Assembly: GCA_028278645.1 (NCBI GenBank)
Contig: JANQDZ010000097.1
Location: forward strand, 1 to 45,852
Direction of reading: 5' to 3'
Origin: Longimicrobiales bacterium
GTDB taxonomy: Bacteria > Gemmatimonadota > Gemmatimonadetes > Longimicrobiales > Gaopeijiaceae
Length of the DNA: 45,852 bases
The translations under genes were made by a program, and so were the position numbers. The notes beneath the pieces are model-generated. The model was not told where the DNA came from. It worked only from the letters and a program-made list of their open reading frames with translations, and searched no databases. Shown piece after piece: positions 17,245 to 26,292 of the stretch; the stretch's first letter is position 1; each line of letters opens with the position of its first letter.

Positions 17245-17885
17245 GGACCCCCTCCGTCTCCCCTTCCGAGCAGGGCTGCCAGGTCAGCGTACCAGGTAGA
17301 CCGGATTGCTCCCCCGGGTTCGGCCACCCAGAAGCCTGGGCCTGCCGAGGCTGGATCGCTGAACCCGGGTGCATCCGAAGCCGGAATCAGGGCCGGCTCC
17401 CGGGTGAACTCCTCCCCTTCGGAAGCGAGGTCGTCGCCCCCGTGAGTGAATCCCAACGCACCAGTGGGGCATCCGGTAACACAGGCCGGAGACGACCCCT
17501 CATCGATCCTGTGGTGGCAAAGGTGGCATTTTGTCATCACCCCGGCTTCGGAATCGAAGGACGGAGCTCCAAAAGGACACGCCATCTCGCAGTACCGGCA
17601 TCCGATACACCGGTCAGCATCCAACAGAACCAGGCCGTCCGGGCGTTTATCCAAGGCCCGGGACGGACAAACCGCCACGCAGGGAGGGTTTTCGCAGTGG
17701 TGACAAGATACCGAGAAGTGAAAGGTCGGCCCCCCGCCAACCCTCGATCGGTTGACCTGGAGGACCCTCCTCCAAGACACGGCGGGGGGCAGTCGGTTCT
17801 CGATTCGACAGGCCAGCACACAAGCACCACACCCGACGCAACGGGTCAGATCGAGGGTGAATCCAGGGCGACCAGTCCGCTTCAT
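17241..17885 (-). CDS. Four-cluster ferredoxin-like electron-transfer subunit (DmsB type)
   Basis: From the ATG at 17885 the protein has 214 residues and four cysteine groups: CVGCGACVLAC, CHHCENPPCVAVCP, CIGCRYCEMACPFG and CHLCHHR...CVTGCP. These would hold four iron-sulfur clusters, as in DmsB, PhsB and similar subunits that carry electrons between the membrane anchor and the molybdenum site. The start at 17885 is favoured because it overlaps the stop of the catalytic gene in an ATGA; starts further upstream to 17909 lie inside that gene. The C-terminal 60 residues are rich in Pro, Gly and Ala and have no known motif. Confidence 0.92.
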   Translation of the reverse strand: MKRTGRPGFTLDLTRCVGCGACVLACRIENRLPPAVSWRRVLQVNRSRVGGGPTFHFSVSCHHCENPPCVAVCPSRALDKRPDGLVLLDADRCIGCRYCEMACPFGAPSFDSEAGVMTKCHLCHHRIDEGSSPACVTGCPTGALGFTHGGDDLASEGEEFTREPALIPASDAPGFSDPASAGPGFWVAEPGGAIRSTWYADLAALLGRGDGGGP

Positions 17886-19891
17886 GCGAGCTCGACCTCC
17901 ACCCGGCATTCGTAGAACACCGCCCCGTACCCCATATCCGTCACCCCGTCACTGGTCACCAGATTCATCCAGGGATCGTCGGGGACACATCTCCCCTCGA
18001 GGACGTGGACCACCCCGGGCCTGATCCCCGGGTTGAGGTGGACAGGGGCCTCAGCGGACCCCCTGGCATTCCAGATCCGGGCCACATCACCGTCGGATAG
18101 GCCCCTGGCTGCCGCGTCCTCCGGGTGTATATCCAGGACCCGCGGGCGTTCCACCTCCCGAATCCCGTCGAGGTTCCCGAACTGGGAATGGATCCGTTCT
18201 CTCGTTTTGCAGGTCAGAAGCTGAAGGGGGTACTTCTCCGCCAGTCCGGAAAGGTGGCCTTCGGGTGGGGCATCAAAACTCGGGACCGCATCTACACCCC
18301 AAAGTTGGGTGGCTGCCTCGGAGGTGAACTCGACCTTCCCTGACGGGGTTTCGAACTCACGGTCTTCCCATGCCACGTCTCCCAGGCCCGAAAGGTCCAG
18401 CGGGCTCTCCCTGAGTGCTTCCAAAGCCCCTTCATGGCCCTCGGGCAGCATAGCCTTCAGACGGTCGGTGGGATCGATGTCGAAGGATTCGGTGGGAAAA
18501 CCGAAGCGTAGACAAAGTTCCCTCCAGATCTCGGTTTCCGTCTTCACCCCCTCGGGCGGATCGAGGACCTTCTGCCTCAACTGGACATAAGGGTGCCAAT
18601 AGGCGTTGACCAGGTCTTCCTCTTCGAACAGGGACTTGGCCGGGAGCACGTAGTGGGCAAGGCGCGTCGTATCGGTGAGGAACTGGTCCACCACCACCAC
18701 CATCTCCAGGCCCGCCAGGCCGAGAATGACCTCTTTGGTCCGCGGATGCTGACTCACCGGATTTGCCTTCTCGAACCAAGCCACCCTCAACGGGGGATCA
18801 GAGAGTTCCTGGAGGGACCGGCCCAATCGAGATGTTGGAAAAGAACGGCTTTGGGTCCCCTCCTGGGACGGAAGGGCCGGGGGAGGGCGAAAGACATGGC
18901 TGGTCAGGTTGGCGTACTGCCACCCGCCCCCTGGGATCCCGATGTTCCCCGTCAGAGCCGGCAGGAGTGCCACTGCCCTCATGGCTTGCCCGGCATGGCT
19001 ATGCCGTTGGAGACCAAAACCCGCGATGAGAAGGGACGGCTTCTTACGGGCATACGAGATAGCCAGGTTCCTTAACGCCCCCACCTCCAACCCGGTGATC
19101 TCCGCCGTCCTCTCTGGAGGGAATTCGGCGATCCGGTCGAGGTAAGCGTCCACCCCTTCCCCGTGGTCCCTGAGGAAATCTCCATCGTGGAGACCGTCGG
19201 TCACGATGATCTGCGCCAACCCCAAAGCCAGTGCCCCGTCAGTCCCCGGCCTGGGCTGGAAATGGATGTCTGCCGCATCCGTTGTGTCGGTGCACCGTGG
19301 GTCCAGAACCGCGACGGTGGCCCCGGCCGCCTGCGCCTCCAGGATCAATCGCCACTGATGGATGTTCGTCTCGGCGGGGTTATGCCCCCACAGGAGGATG
19401 AATCGGCTTTCACGGGTCAGGTTGGGATGGTTGTGGCGGTTCGCCCCGTAGGTGAGGCGGGTAGCCTCTAGGCCCGCCGGCCAACAGAGGTCGCCGTGGG
19501 CCCGGGTTATGCCGCCAAACGGACTCCAGAATGCGTCGGACAGGCCTGAGAGGGCCCCGTGACTCCCGGATCCTTCATAGTACAGGACCCCAAGGGGCCC
19601 CGTCTCCTTCCTGACGGACCAGAGACCGGCCACGATTTCGTCCAGGGCATCGTCCCAGGACACGGGCTCTAGCTTGCCTTTTCCGTTCCGTCGTAGGGGG
19701 GACGTGAGCCTCTCTCGGCTGGCAACCCGTTCGACATAAGAGAGCCCCTTCACACAGACCTCACCTGCAGTGGCGAGGTTCTTCGGATCACCTTCGATCT
19801 TCACCAGGCGCCCTTCCTCCACCGTCGCCAACATCCCGCAGGTGCAGTAGCAGTTGCGGGGGCAAACGGTGCGGACGACCCGGGGTTCCAT
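17882..19891 (-). CDS. Molybdopterin oxidoreductase catalytic subunit (DMSO reductase family)
   Basis: The 669-residue protein has an N-terminal [4Fe-4S] site (Cys10, Cys14, Cys18, Cys46), the bis-MGD-binding core with LLWGHNPAETN and TGNIGIPGGG, and a C-terminal MCD-binding barrel from about 555 (LLTCKTRERIHSQF). Cys136 in HGDLCWPAG sits where the molybdenum ligand is expected, as in polysulfide, thiosulfate or formate-type enzymes rather than true DMSO reductase (Ser). An extra Cys16 stands where relatives usually have Asp (CPRNCYDTCG). No Tat signal is visible at the N-terminus, so the enzyme may face the cytoplasm. The substrate cannot be deduced. It leads an A-B-C set with the next two genes. 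Confidence 0.9.
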   Translation of the reverse strand: MEPRVVRTVCPRNCYCTCGMLATVEEGRLVKIEGDPKNLATAGEVCVKGLSYVERVASRERLTSPLRRNGKGKLEPVSWDDALDEIVAGLWSVRKETGPLGVLYYEGSGSHGALSGLSDAFWSPFGGITRAHGDLCWPAGLEATRLTYGANRHNHPNLTRESRFILLWGHNPAETNIHQWRLILEAQAAGATVAVLDPRCTDTTDAADIHFQPRPGTDGALALGLAQIIVTDGLHDGDFLRDHGEGVDAYLDRIAEFPPERTAEITGLEVGALRNLAISYARKKPSLLIAGFGLQRHSHAGQAMRAVALLPALTGNIGIPGGGWQYANLTSHVFRPPPALPSQEGTQSRSFPTSRLGRSLQELSDPPLRVAWFEKANPVSQHPRTKEVILGLAGLEMVVVVDQFLTDTTRLAHYVLPAKSLFEEEDLVNAYWHPYVQLRQKVLDPPEGVKTETEIWRELCLRFGFPTESFDIDPTDRLKAMLPEGHEGALEALRESPLDLSGLGDVAWEDREFETPSGKVEFTSEAATQLWGVDAVPSFDAPPEGHLSGLAEKYPLQLLTCKTRERIHSQFGNLDGIREVERPRVLDIHPEDAAARGLSDGDVARIWNARGSAEAPVHLNPGIRPGVVHVLEGRCVPDDPWMNLVTSDGVTDMGYGAVFYECRVEVELA

Positions 19892-19941
19892 CAGGGCCGT
19901 CGGCTTCCAGCTTTTTCGAGTCGTGTCACCTGAGCGAACCG

Positions 19942-20160
19942 TCAGAGAATGATGGCCAGCGGGAGAAGGATCACATATCCCAGAACTAGGAGGAGGGGCG
20001 CGGCTGTGATCGAGCCGCTCGAGAGGAGAAAGTAACCCAACGCCACCGTGAGAATCCCGGATACACCCAGGATCCCGTTGATGGTCGAGAATCGTAGGGG
20101 CGCCTTGGACGTGCCCCCGGCCTTCGGTCCTTCCGTCGTCGTTCCCATAATCCGGTGCAA
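19942..20160 (-). CDS. Small two-helix membrane protein (DUF3098-like)
   Basis: After a short polar start the 72-residue protein has two membrane helices: FSTINGILGVSGILTVALGY and APLLLVLGYVILLPLAIIL, separated by a small Gly/Ser loop. The order and the closing LGYVILLPLAIIL resemble DUF3098-type proteins of unknown role. The first codon is either TTG at 20160, which has taggtagga close upstream, or ATG at 20148, which has a weak site; the product differs by four residues. It lies between the sigma-54 activator and the molybdoenzyme genes, 25 bases behind the first. Confidence 0.6.
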   Translation of the reverse strand: MHRIMGTTTEGPKAGGTSKAPLRFSTINGILGVSGILTVALGYFLLSSGSITAAPLLLVLGYVILLPLAIIL

Positions 20161-20185
20161 TCCTACCTAAAAAGGACTGGGCGGG

Positions 20186-21619
20186 TCAAGGAATTTCCCC
20201 ATTCCCCGCCTCCAATTGGAACTTTTCGATGAGCCTCGCGAGGCGAGACCTTGAAATTTTCAATAGGCGGGCAGCTTCGCTCTTGTTCCACCCGGTGTGC
20301 TGAAGGACCCGAAACACCTGTCGCCCGATGGCCCCGTCCAAGGTCCAATCGGGATCGTCAGAGGTCCGCTGGAAAAAAAGGTTTTCGGTCCCTCGGCCCT
20401 CACCGACCATCCCTTGATCCGCAGTAGCTCCCTCCAGGACTCCTGGTCGATCCGATCCGAGGCGGAGGTGCTCGGGACCCAGCGTCGAGCCACGGGCCAG
20501 AATGGACGCCCGGGTAAGCGCGTTTTCCAGCTCCCGAACGTTCCCCGGCCAATCGTACTGCTTCAAAGCTTTCATGGCCTGTGGATCGATATGCCGAATC
20601 CCCTGCTGAGTTTCGGACCGGATTCTTCCGAGCAGATGCATGGCCAAAGCCTCGATATCCCCTCGGCGCTCCCGGAGCGGGGGCACGACGATCTCCACCA
20701 CCCTCAGTCTGAAGTACAGATCCTCCCGGAAGCCGCCCTCCTCCACCAAAGCCTCCAGATCCTGGTGAGTGGCCGTGATGATACGGGCCTGGGTGCGCCG
20801 CGGAGTTTCGCCACCTACCGGGAAAAAGGTCCGATCCTGGAGGACCCTAAGGAGTTTGGTCTGGAAGTCCAGCGTCGTGTCGCCGATCTCATCCAAAAAA
20901 ATCGTGCCCGTTCCGGCCAGCTCGAAATACCCTTTCCGGCTCGAGATCGCCCCCGTGAAGGCACCTTTCACGTGCCCGAAGAGCTCCGACTCCAGTAGTG
21001 TGTCGCTCAGGGCCGTGCAGTTCACCGCGATGAACGGTTCATCGGCGTGCAGGGAATGATCGTGAATGGCACGGGCCATGACCTCTTTACCCGTGCCCGT
21101 CTCGCCCCGGACCAGGACCGTCGCCCGATTCCGAGCGAGGACCCCGATCATCTTGAAGATTTCCATGAGTCGGGGATCCCTACCGATCACGACCCTTGTG
21201 TCTCCGTCCGTGAGGTCAGGCCCTGCTTCTTCCTTCCGGGCCGCCAGGTTCAGCTTCCTCTCCCGCAGGCACCGGGACACCAGGTCCAGGAGGCCTTCGA
21301 CCTCGATTGGCTTCACTATGTAGTCGAAGGCGCCGGCTTTCATCGCTCCGATGGCCGATGTCATATCCTCGTGGCCTGTCATCACGATGACTTCCACCGT
21401 CTCCATCCCGTCTTTAACCCTCTCCAGCAGCTCGACGCCGTCCATCCCGGGCATGCGGAGGTCGGTGAGGATGAGAGCCGGATCGAAACCATGGACCCTC
21501 GAGAGGGCCTGTTCGGCGTCACCGGCCCGTTCAATCTCGTAGCCACCCTCCTGCAGGATGGAACTGACTACCCCCAGGTGGTCGGGATCATCATCCACGA
21601 CCATGATGCGATGGGTCAT
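20186..21619 (-). CDS. NtrC-family sigma-54 response regulator
   Basis: The 477 residues contain a receiver domain (acidic DDD at 9-11, phospho-Asp53, Lys103), a sigma-54-interacting AAA+ domain with Walker A GETGTGKE at 172-179, the GAFTGA loop at 219-224, Walker B FLDEIGD at 241-247, and a Fis-type HTH near the end (WNKSEAARLLKISRSRLARL). It should bind enhancer sites as an oligomer and open sigma-54 promoters when phosphorylated. No histidine kinase lies next to it: the partner may be the hybrid kinase at 12819 or one elsewhere. It follows the metallopeptidase gene by three bases. The HTH ends unusually close to the C-terminus, with RLARLIEKF replacing the common TLYRKIKKY. Confidence 0.95.
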   Translation of the reverse strand: MTHRIMVVDDDPDHLGVVSSILQEGGYEIERAGDAEQALSRVHGFDPALILTDLRMPGMDGVELLERVKDGMETVEVIVMTGHEDMTSAIGAMKAGAFDYIVKPIEVEGLLDLVSRCLRERKLNLAARKEEAGPDLTDGDTRVVIGRDPRLMEIFKMIGVLARNRATVLVRGETGTGKEVMARAIHDHSLHADEPFIAVNCTALSDTLLESELFGHVKGAFTGAISSRKGYFELAGTGTIFLDEIGDTTLDFQTKLLRVLQDRTFFPVGGETPRRTQARIITATHQDLEALVEEGGFREDLYFRLRVVEIVVPPLRERRGDIEALAMHLLGRIRSETQQGIRHIDPQAMKALKQYDWPGNVRELENALTRASILARGSTLGPEHLRLGSDRPGVLEGATADQGMVGEGRGTENLFFQRTSDDPDWTLDGAIGRQVFRVLQHTGWNKSEAARLLKISRSRLARLIEKFQLEAGNGEIP

Positions 21620-21622
21620 CGG

Positions 21623-22618
21623 TCATTGATCCTTTTTGGAGACGCCATCAGGCGCCGATCGCGAGGACTCACTCCCCTCCTCGCCCTGTACCTCACTCCA
21701 ATACTCCGGTCTGTCCGGGGGCTCACTCGCCCGGAGACGAGCCATTGCTTCCCTGTTCCGCCGGCGACGGACCCGGACCATCAACAGAAGGGCCAGGGCC
21801 AAAGAAAGCCAGAAGATGGAGGAATGTGAGACCACGAATAGCCACCCATACCGCCTCCGAACATACACCTTCCAATCCTCTTCGAACTGGCCCAGTGTCA
21901 GTCCGTATGTGTTTCGAAGGGCCCGATCAAAACTCCGTACCGATCGCCAGCGTTCCAGGAAGATGCGGAGGCCCCTCTCGCCGCTTTCCGCAATGAGGTA
22001 CTCGACCGCTGTAGCCGAGAGGAGATAGGCGAGACTGGCCGAAGCCTGATCCCTTGGCCATGCCAGGACGAGGGAATCCAAAGGTGGGGCCCTGCCCAAG
22101 GCAAAAGCTACCCGAAGTCGCCAACCCTCTGTGGGATTCCACCCCCCCGAGGCCCATTCCGCGTATCCCTCATCGAACCAAAGAGGTATTCGGAGGCCTT
22201 CCAGATGTTGATGCAACCCCAGGTGGGCCCACTCGTGTCGGAGCAGCCTGGCCTCACTCCAACCCCAAGCCCTTCTGTCCCCGAACCCCGGGACTACGAT
22301 CCTGGAAAGGGACGGGATGGCCACCCCGGCACCCCACTCAGGCACGGCACCTCCGGTCAAGGAGTCGAAGGCCGCTTGATCAGGTGCGATAAAAAGGGAT
22401 AGCCCACGGGGAAGGCTGTCGGGAAGGCCGGGGAGGGGGGGAAGACCCGCAAGGAACTCACCGATGGAAACGGCCCGTAAAGAATCGGCACCCCGATACC
22501 CCACCTCAACCTGAGGCCCTGGGACCCACCGGTACGACGCTTCTCGAGGTTCCTGACCCTGGGGGGGAGCAGCCAGAATCAACCCCGCCAAAATCAAACC
22601 CAGGGCCGACGAAAGCAT
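21623..22618 (-). CDS. Membrane-anchored zinc metallopeptidase (peptidase MA-like)
   Basis: The 331-residue protein has a signal peptide (residues 1-20), an extracytoplasmic domain with the zinc motif HEWAH at 128-132 and a downstream acidic helix WFDEGYAEW at 147-155, whose Glu likely is the third ligand; this is the gluzincin arrangement of peptidase MA/M1-like families. A membrane helix at about 265-285 (SSIFWLSLALALLLMV) then a basic stretch (RVRRRRNR) places the C-terminus in the cytoplasm. The substrate is unknown. It sits between the DUF4388-TPR gene (nine-base gap) and the sigma-54 activator (three-base gap). Confidence 0.8.
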   Translation of the reverse strand: MLSSALGLILAGLILAAPPQGQEPREASYRWVPGPQVEVGYRGADSLRAVSIGEFLAGLPPLPGLPDSLPRGLSLFIAPDQAAFDSLTGGAVPEWGAGVAIPSLSRIVVPGFGDRRAWGWSEARLLRHEWAHLGLHQHLEGLRIPLWFDEGYAEWASGGWNPTEGWRLRVAFALGRAPPLDSLVLAWPRDQASASLAYLLSATAVEYLIAESGERGLRIFLERWRSVRSFDRALRNTYGLTLGQFEEDWKVYVRRRYGWLFVVSHSSIFWLSLALALLLMVRVRRRRNREAMARLRASEPPDRPEYWSEVQGEEGSESSRSAPDGVSKKDQ

Positions 22619-22627
22619 GAAACTCTA

Positions 22628-24253
22628 CTAGGAGCGGGCCGATAGGTCCGCGATCTGGGCTCGGGCTTCCTCGTTGTTGGGGTTGAGCTCAACGGCCCGG
22701 TTGAGGAAGAGCTCGGCCAGGTCCGCATCACCGACCTCTCGGGCGATGTGGCCGAGCTTCAGAAATACGTCGTCCCCGAGGGAAGGATTGAGCTTAACAG
22801 CCTGCTCGTAGTGGGACTGGGCGGCAGACAGATCACCCCTCCGGAATGCCTGGTCGCCGAGGTTTTTGTGGGCTTGGGGAGGGATCTCAGATCCGGAGTT
22901 GACCGCCCTCATGAAATACTGTTCCGCGGCTTCATGATTCCCGGTATGGTCCAGGATCACACCGGTATTCACAAGAATCGAGGATTCCGTCGGATGAGCC
23001 TTGAGGCCCTCCCTCCCCAGGGAGATCGCCTCCCCCAGATGCCCTGCCGCTGCAGAGGCCAGAGTGGAGAACGCGTAGTACATGGGTGACGGAGTTTCCT
23101 TCCCGACTACGTCTCGATACCTGAAGAATGTGGCGCGGGCGGCAGCTGGGTCGCCCCCGTTTAACTCGGAGATACCGATAGCCAGGATCACCTCTGGATC
23201 ACGACCTGCGAGCTCCTCCCCCCTCCGGAGGGTCTCGAGGGCCTCAGCGTGCCTGCCGGTCTGCTCGAGGGCCAAAGCCCGGTTTCTCAGGGTCGCCAAC
23301 TCCCCAGCCTGCTCCTCGGGCATGGCCTCAAAATGACTCAGAGCCCCCTCCGCATCCCCGGTCTTCAGGTCGATGAGACCGAGGTGGAAGCGTGCCGTCG
23401 GCTCGGACCCCTCCAGCTCAACGGCCCTTCGATACTCTTTCGCCGCGTCTTCCAGCATTCCCGCTTTATAGAATGCCTGGCCGAGTCGTACGTGCTCCTG
23501 GAGCCGAATCTCGTCCTCCCCACCGTCCGCCTGAGCTTTCTCCCCGACGTTTTTGGCGAAGCCCGCCTGGACCAGCTCGTAGATGGCCTTCCCCGTCTCG
23601 AACTCCACCAGTCCTGACTCCTCCACCACTTCCCTGACCGTACGTGATCCATCCAGCAGAGGGAGGAGCCGTTTCTGGTTCCCGGTGAGCTCTACCTCAT
23701 CTGCGTCCTTCGGGTCTCTGGTCATCTTGTAGATCAGGTCGAGGGAGTGCACTTCCCTCTCGATGACCGACCACTCGTCCACCCGCCGCGCCCCCTCCAT
23801 GAGGAGGCCGTCGGTACTCAGCGCCACGAGGAGGACCTGAGTTCGGTCCGGAAACTCATCCGGCTTGAAGTGGAAGGTACCTTGCTCCCAGGTGAAGAGG
23901 TGGTAGACGGCTTCCTGGACCTGAACGGCAACCCATTTCTCCAGATCTCCCGAAGTGACTGCCCCCATGTCCACCAGAATCTCGCCCAGGCGCTTCTGGC
24001 TCTCCTTCCCTTGTTCCTCCATTGCCCGGGAGAGGTCGTCCGGCTGGATTACGGCGTTTTTGACCAGGATCTCGCCTAGCCGGTCCGGGCGGTTCAGGAC
24101 AAAGGAGTACACCACCCTACCATCTTCGAAGTAGATGTACCCGAAGTTCGCCCGGTTCGTGACTGTGAGGCAGCCCGACTTCCGGCCCAACGATATGAGC
24201 TGGCAGATGTCCGCCAAACTCACATCAGCTAGGGATCCTTCAATCGCTGCCAT
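22628..24253 (-). CDS. DUF4388 (PATAN) domain protein with TPR repeats
   Basis: Residues 1-160 form a DUF4388/PATAN-like module: MAAIEGSLADVSLADICQLI, SGCLTVTNRA, GYIYFEDGRVVYS, two LGEIL repeats (at about 59 and 88) and the closing QGTFHFKPDE. Residues from about 250 to 541 are tetratricopeptide repeats (for example AAKEYRRAVELEG and AQSHYEQAVKLNPSLGD), which bind protein partners. PATAN domains occur in signalling and motility proteins of myxobacteria and cyanobacteria. The ATG shares one base with the stop of the DnaA-like gene (TGATG), so both are translated together and may work as partners. The product looks soluble and cytoplasmic. Confidence 0.85.
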   Translation of the reverse strand: MAAIEGSLADVSLADICQLISLGRKSGCLTVTNRANFGYIYFEDGRVVYSFVLNRPDRLGEILVKNAVIQPDDLSRAMEEQGKESQKRLGEILVDMGAVTSGDLEKWVAVQVQEAVYHLFTWEQGTFHFKPDEFPDRTQVLLVALSTDGLLMEGARRVDEWSVIEREVHSLDLIYKMTRDPKDADEVELTGNQKRLLPLLDGSRTVREVVEESGLVEFETGKAIYELVQAGFAKNVGEKAQADGGEDEIRLQEHVRLGQAFYKAGMLEDAAKEYRRAVELEGSEPTARFHLGLIDLKTGDAEGALSHFEAMPEEQAGELATLRNRALALEQTGRHAEALETLRRGEELAGRDPEVILAIGISELNGGDPAAARATFFRYRDVVGKETPSPMYYAFSTLASAAAGHLGEAISLGREGLKAHPTESSILVNTGVILDHTGNHEAAEQYFMRAVNSGSEIPPQAHKNLGDQAFRRGDLSAAQSHYEQAVKLNPSLGDDVFLKLGHIAREVGDADLAELFLNRAVELNPNNEEARAQIADLSARS

Positions 24254-26292
24254 CAGTCGCCATTCTCCACAATCCGCTCATTGATCCTTGGCCAATCCAT
24301 CACCACCTGTTCCGGCGAAGGGACCCACTCCGCAACATCGTCCGCTCCCCTTTCACTGGCCGCCAGGGCATCCAGGATCTCACCCTGGTCCACGGCATCA
24401 CCTTCCGGACGCGTCGGGACCCTCGGCTGGAAGGACATGATCCACTCGAGATCTTCGGCGGATACGTCCTTTTTCTTCTCCGCGGCCGGGGCAGCCTTAG
24501 CCGGTTCGACTTGTTCCTCTCCCTCTTCGAGAGGCTCCGGGTCCGGGCCCTTTGCTTTCTCCGAGCGTTCGCCCGGATCCGAGAGCGTGGCCTCGTCTGG
24601 GTCTGCGGCATCATCTCGGTCCGGTTTCGGTTGCGGGGCGTCAGCCTCGGCTGGAAGCCCGACGCTCTCCCTAAGCTCGGCAGGGAGTTGGCTTTTCTCC
24701 ACCTCCACTTCCACCACCAACCCTCCCTCCAAACGTGCCCTCAGTCGGTCGTCCAAGGCGGAGATTTGATTCGGCGGGCGGTCGCCGGCGATCATGACCC
24801 GAGCCCTTCGCCGACCCAGGGCCTCGAAGAGATGGAAGAGCTCCTCCTGGGCCCTTTCGGTTCCTTCCAGTCGTTGGGCCCCTTCGATGAGGAGGAGGTC
24901 TGCCACCCACCAGCGTTCCCGCCAGGCCCCCGCCACCCCCATGGATAGTGACCGAATGAACTCCTCCGCGAAGTGGTCCACGGAGATCAGCGCGACCTTC
25001 GATCCTTCCTTCGCTTCGGATTTGCTCCGGCCGGCCGCCTGCAAAAGCACCGAGGCGGCCGCCCCGTCACTGCTCCATACGTAAAGGGGGTTGTACTCGG
25101 TTCGATCCGTGGACACCAGCTGATCGGCGGCTCGAACCACCAATTTCGGAAGGTCTCCTCCCAGGCCTTCGAGGGTTGGGCCCGGAGGGATCTCGGGGAA
25201 CGGTTTGGCCCTCTCCTCCGCCGACGCCAGCAGCGCTTCCGCTTCCTCGATCCGCTCGGGATCTCTGAGGACCCCGTGGGCGGCCTCCGGCCAGGGGTTA
25301 CCTACCGCGTCCAATCCAGCCGCGATCTCCTTCAGCCTCGCCACCGCACGTTCAAAACCCGAGAGGAAATCGTCGAGGTCGTCCGGAGGGTTATTCCCTT
25401 CCATCCTCTTCCGTAGCCCTCCGGCGTTGAACCCGCCGGCCTCTGCCTTCTCCGCCCCCTCCCGAAGGAGCTTTCGCCAGGGCGCCTCCTGGGCCTGCAC
25501 CTTTTCCGCCACGGTGTCAGAAAGCTCGTCCAGGAACTGACCCAGCTCCGACCCCACTTCATCCTCACCTTCTTCGGACCGTTGCTCCAAGATGAACGTG
25601 GCCTCCTCCGGACTCAGAACCTTGTCATCGTTCTCCTGAACGTCGAGTACACGGTCGAGGGAGTCCTGGAGTTCCGTCACCGATTCCGAGGGGAACCGCC
25701 CTATCGCATCGGCCACACTCGGCTCGAGTGCGGTTCCCCTGATTTCGGCCCGCTTCGTGACGATGGCCACCCGGGTCTCGTACTCCGGAGACCCAATGTC
25801 CACGAGTAGTCCTCCCTCAAACCGGGTTCGGAGGTGGGCGCCCAAGCCATCGATCTCCACCGGTGGCCGGTCACAGGCCAGGACGACCTGTTTGCCTTCC
25901 CCGGTCAGCGTATTGAGGGTGAGCAGAAGTAGTTCCTGAACCTCGGACTGGGGAGTCAAAAACTGGACGTCGTCCAGGAGCAGGATGTCTACGTCCTTAA
26001 AGCGAGCTCTTACCTGGTCCTCCCCCTGGATACCAGAGGCGCCGACGAACTCCCTGAGGAACTCCTCAGGGGTCAGGTAGTCTACTGTCTTATCCGGATA
26101 GACCTTTTCGACATGCCGAGCGATTGCCCCGAGTATATGGGTTTTCCCGAGGCCCGAACTGGAATAGATGAAGAGCGGGTTATAACTCACCCCGGGCCTC
26201 TCCGCGGCCCGACGGGCTGCGGCTGAGGCCAGGCGGTTGGCGGGCCCGACCACGAAGTTCTCAAAGGTGAAGTGCGGGTCTAGTTTTTCCAT
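24253..26292 (-). CDS. Double DnaA/Hda-like AAA protein lacking a DNA-binding domain
   Basis: From the ATG at 26292 (679 residues) the first half matches the DnaA AAA+ core: FTFENFVVGPANRLA, YNPLFIYSSSGLGKTH with Walker A, DILLLDDVQFL as Walker B, and a lid region to about 240. A second copy at about 375-535 keeps the layout (YNPLYVWSSDG, LLLIEGAQRL, DRPPNQISALDDRLRARLEG), but its Walker A is replaced by DGAAAS and Walker B by IEGAQ, so it cannot bind ATP normally. The C-terminal HTH that reads the DnaA box is absent; an acidic linker and a short Trp/Pro motif (MDWPRINERIVE) replace it. It is therefore not the initiator. A GTG at 26307 is an alternative start. It overlaps the rluD-type gene by 13 bases. 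Confidence 0.85.
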   Translation of the reverse strand: MEKLDPHFTFENFVVGPANRLASAAARRAAERPGVSYNPLFIYSSSGLGKTHILGAIARHVEKVYPDKTVDYLTPEEFLREFVGASGIQGEDQVRARFKDVDILLLDDVQFLTPQSEVQELLLLTLNTLTGEGKQVVLACDRPPVEIDGLGAHLRTRFEGGLLVDIGSPEYETRVAIVTKRAEIRGTALEPSVADAIGRFPSESVTELQDSLDRVLDVQENDDKVLSPEEATFILEQRSEEGEDEVGSELGQFLDELSDTVAEKVQAQEAPWRKLLREGAEKAEAGGFNAGGLRKRMEGNNPPDDLDDFLSGFERAVARLKEIAAGLDAVGNPWPEAAHGVLRDPERIEEAEALLASAEERAKPFPEIPPGPTLEGLGGDLPKLVVRAADQLVSTDRTEYNPLYVWSSDGAAASVLLQAAGRSKSEAKEGSKVALISVDHFAEEFIRSLSMGVAGAWRERWWVADLLLIEGAQRLEGTERAQEELFHLFEALGRRRARVMIAGDRPPNQISALDDRLRARLEGGLVVEVEVEKSQLPAELRESVGLPAEADAPQPKPDRDDAADPDEATLSDPGERSEKAKGPDPEPLEEGEEQVEPAKAAPAAEKKKDVSAEDLEWIMSFQPRVPTRPEGDAVDQGEILDALAASERGADDVAEWVPSPEQVVMDWPRINERIVENGD

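Noticed and set aside
24253-26292. Chromosomal replication initiator dnaA and a nearby origin
   Set aside because: The DNA-binding domain is missing, the AAA core is duplicated with one dead copy, and no DnaA-box cluster or dnaN neighbour is present.
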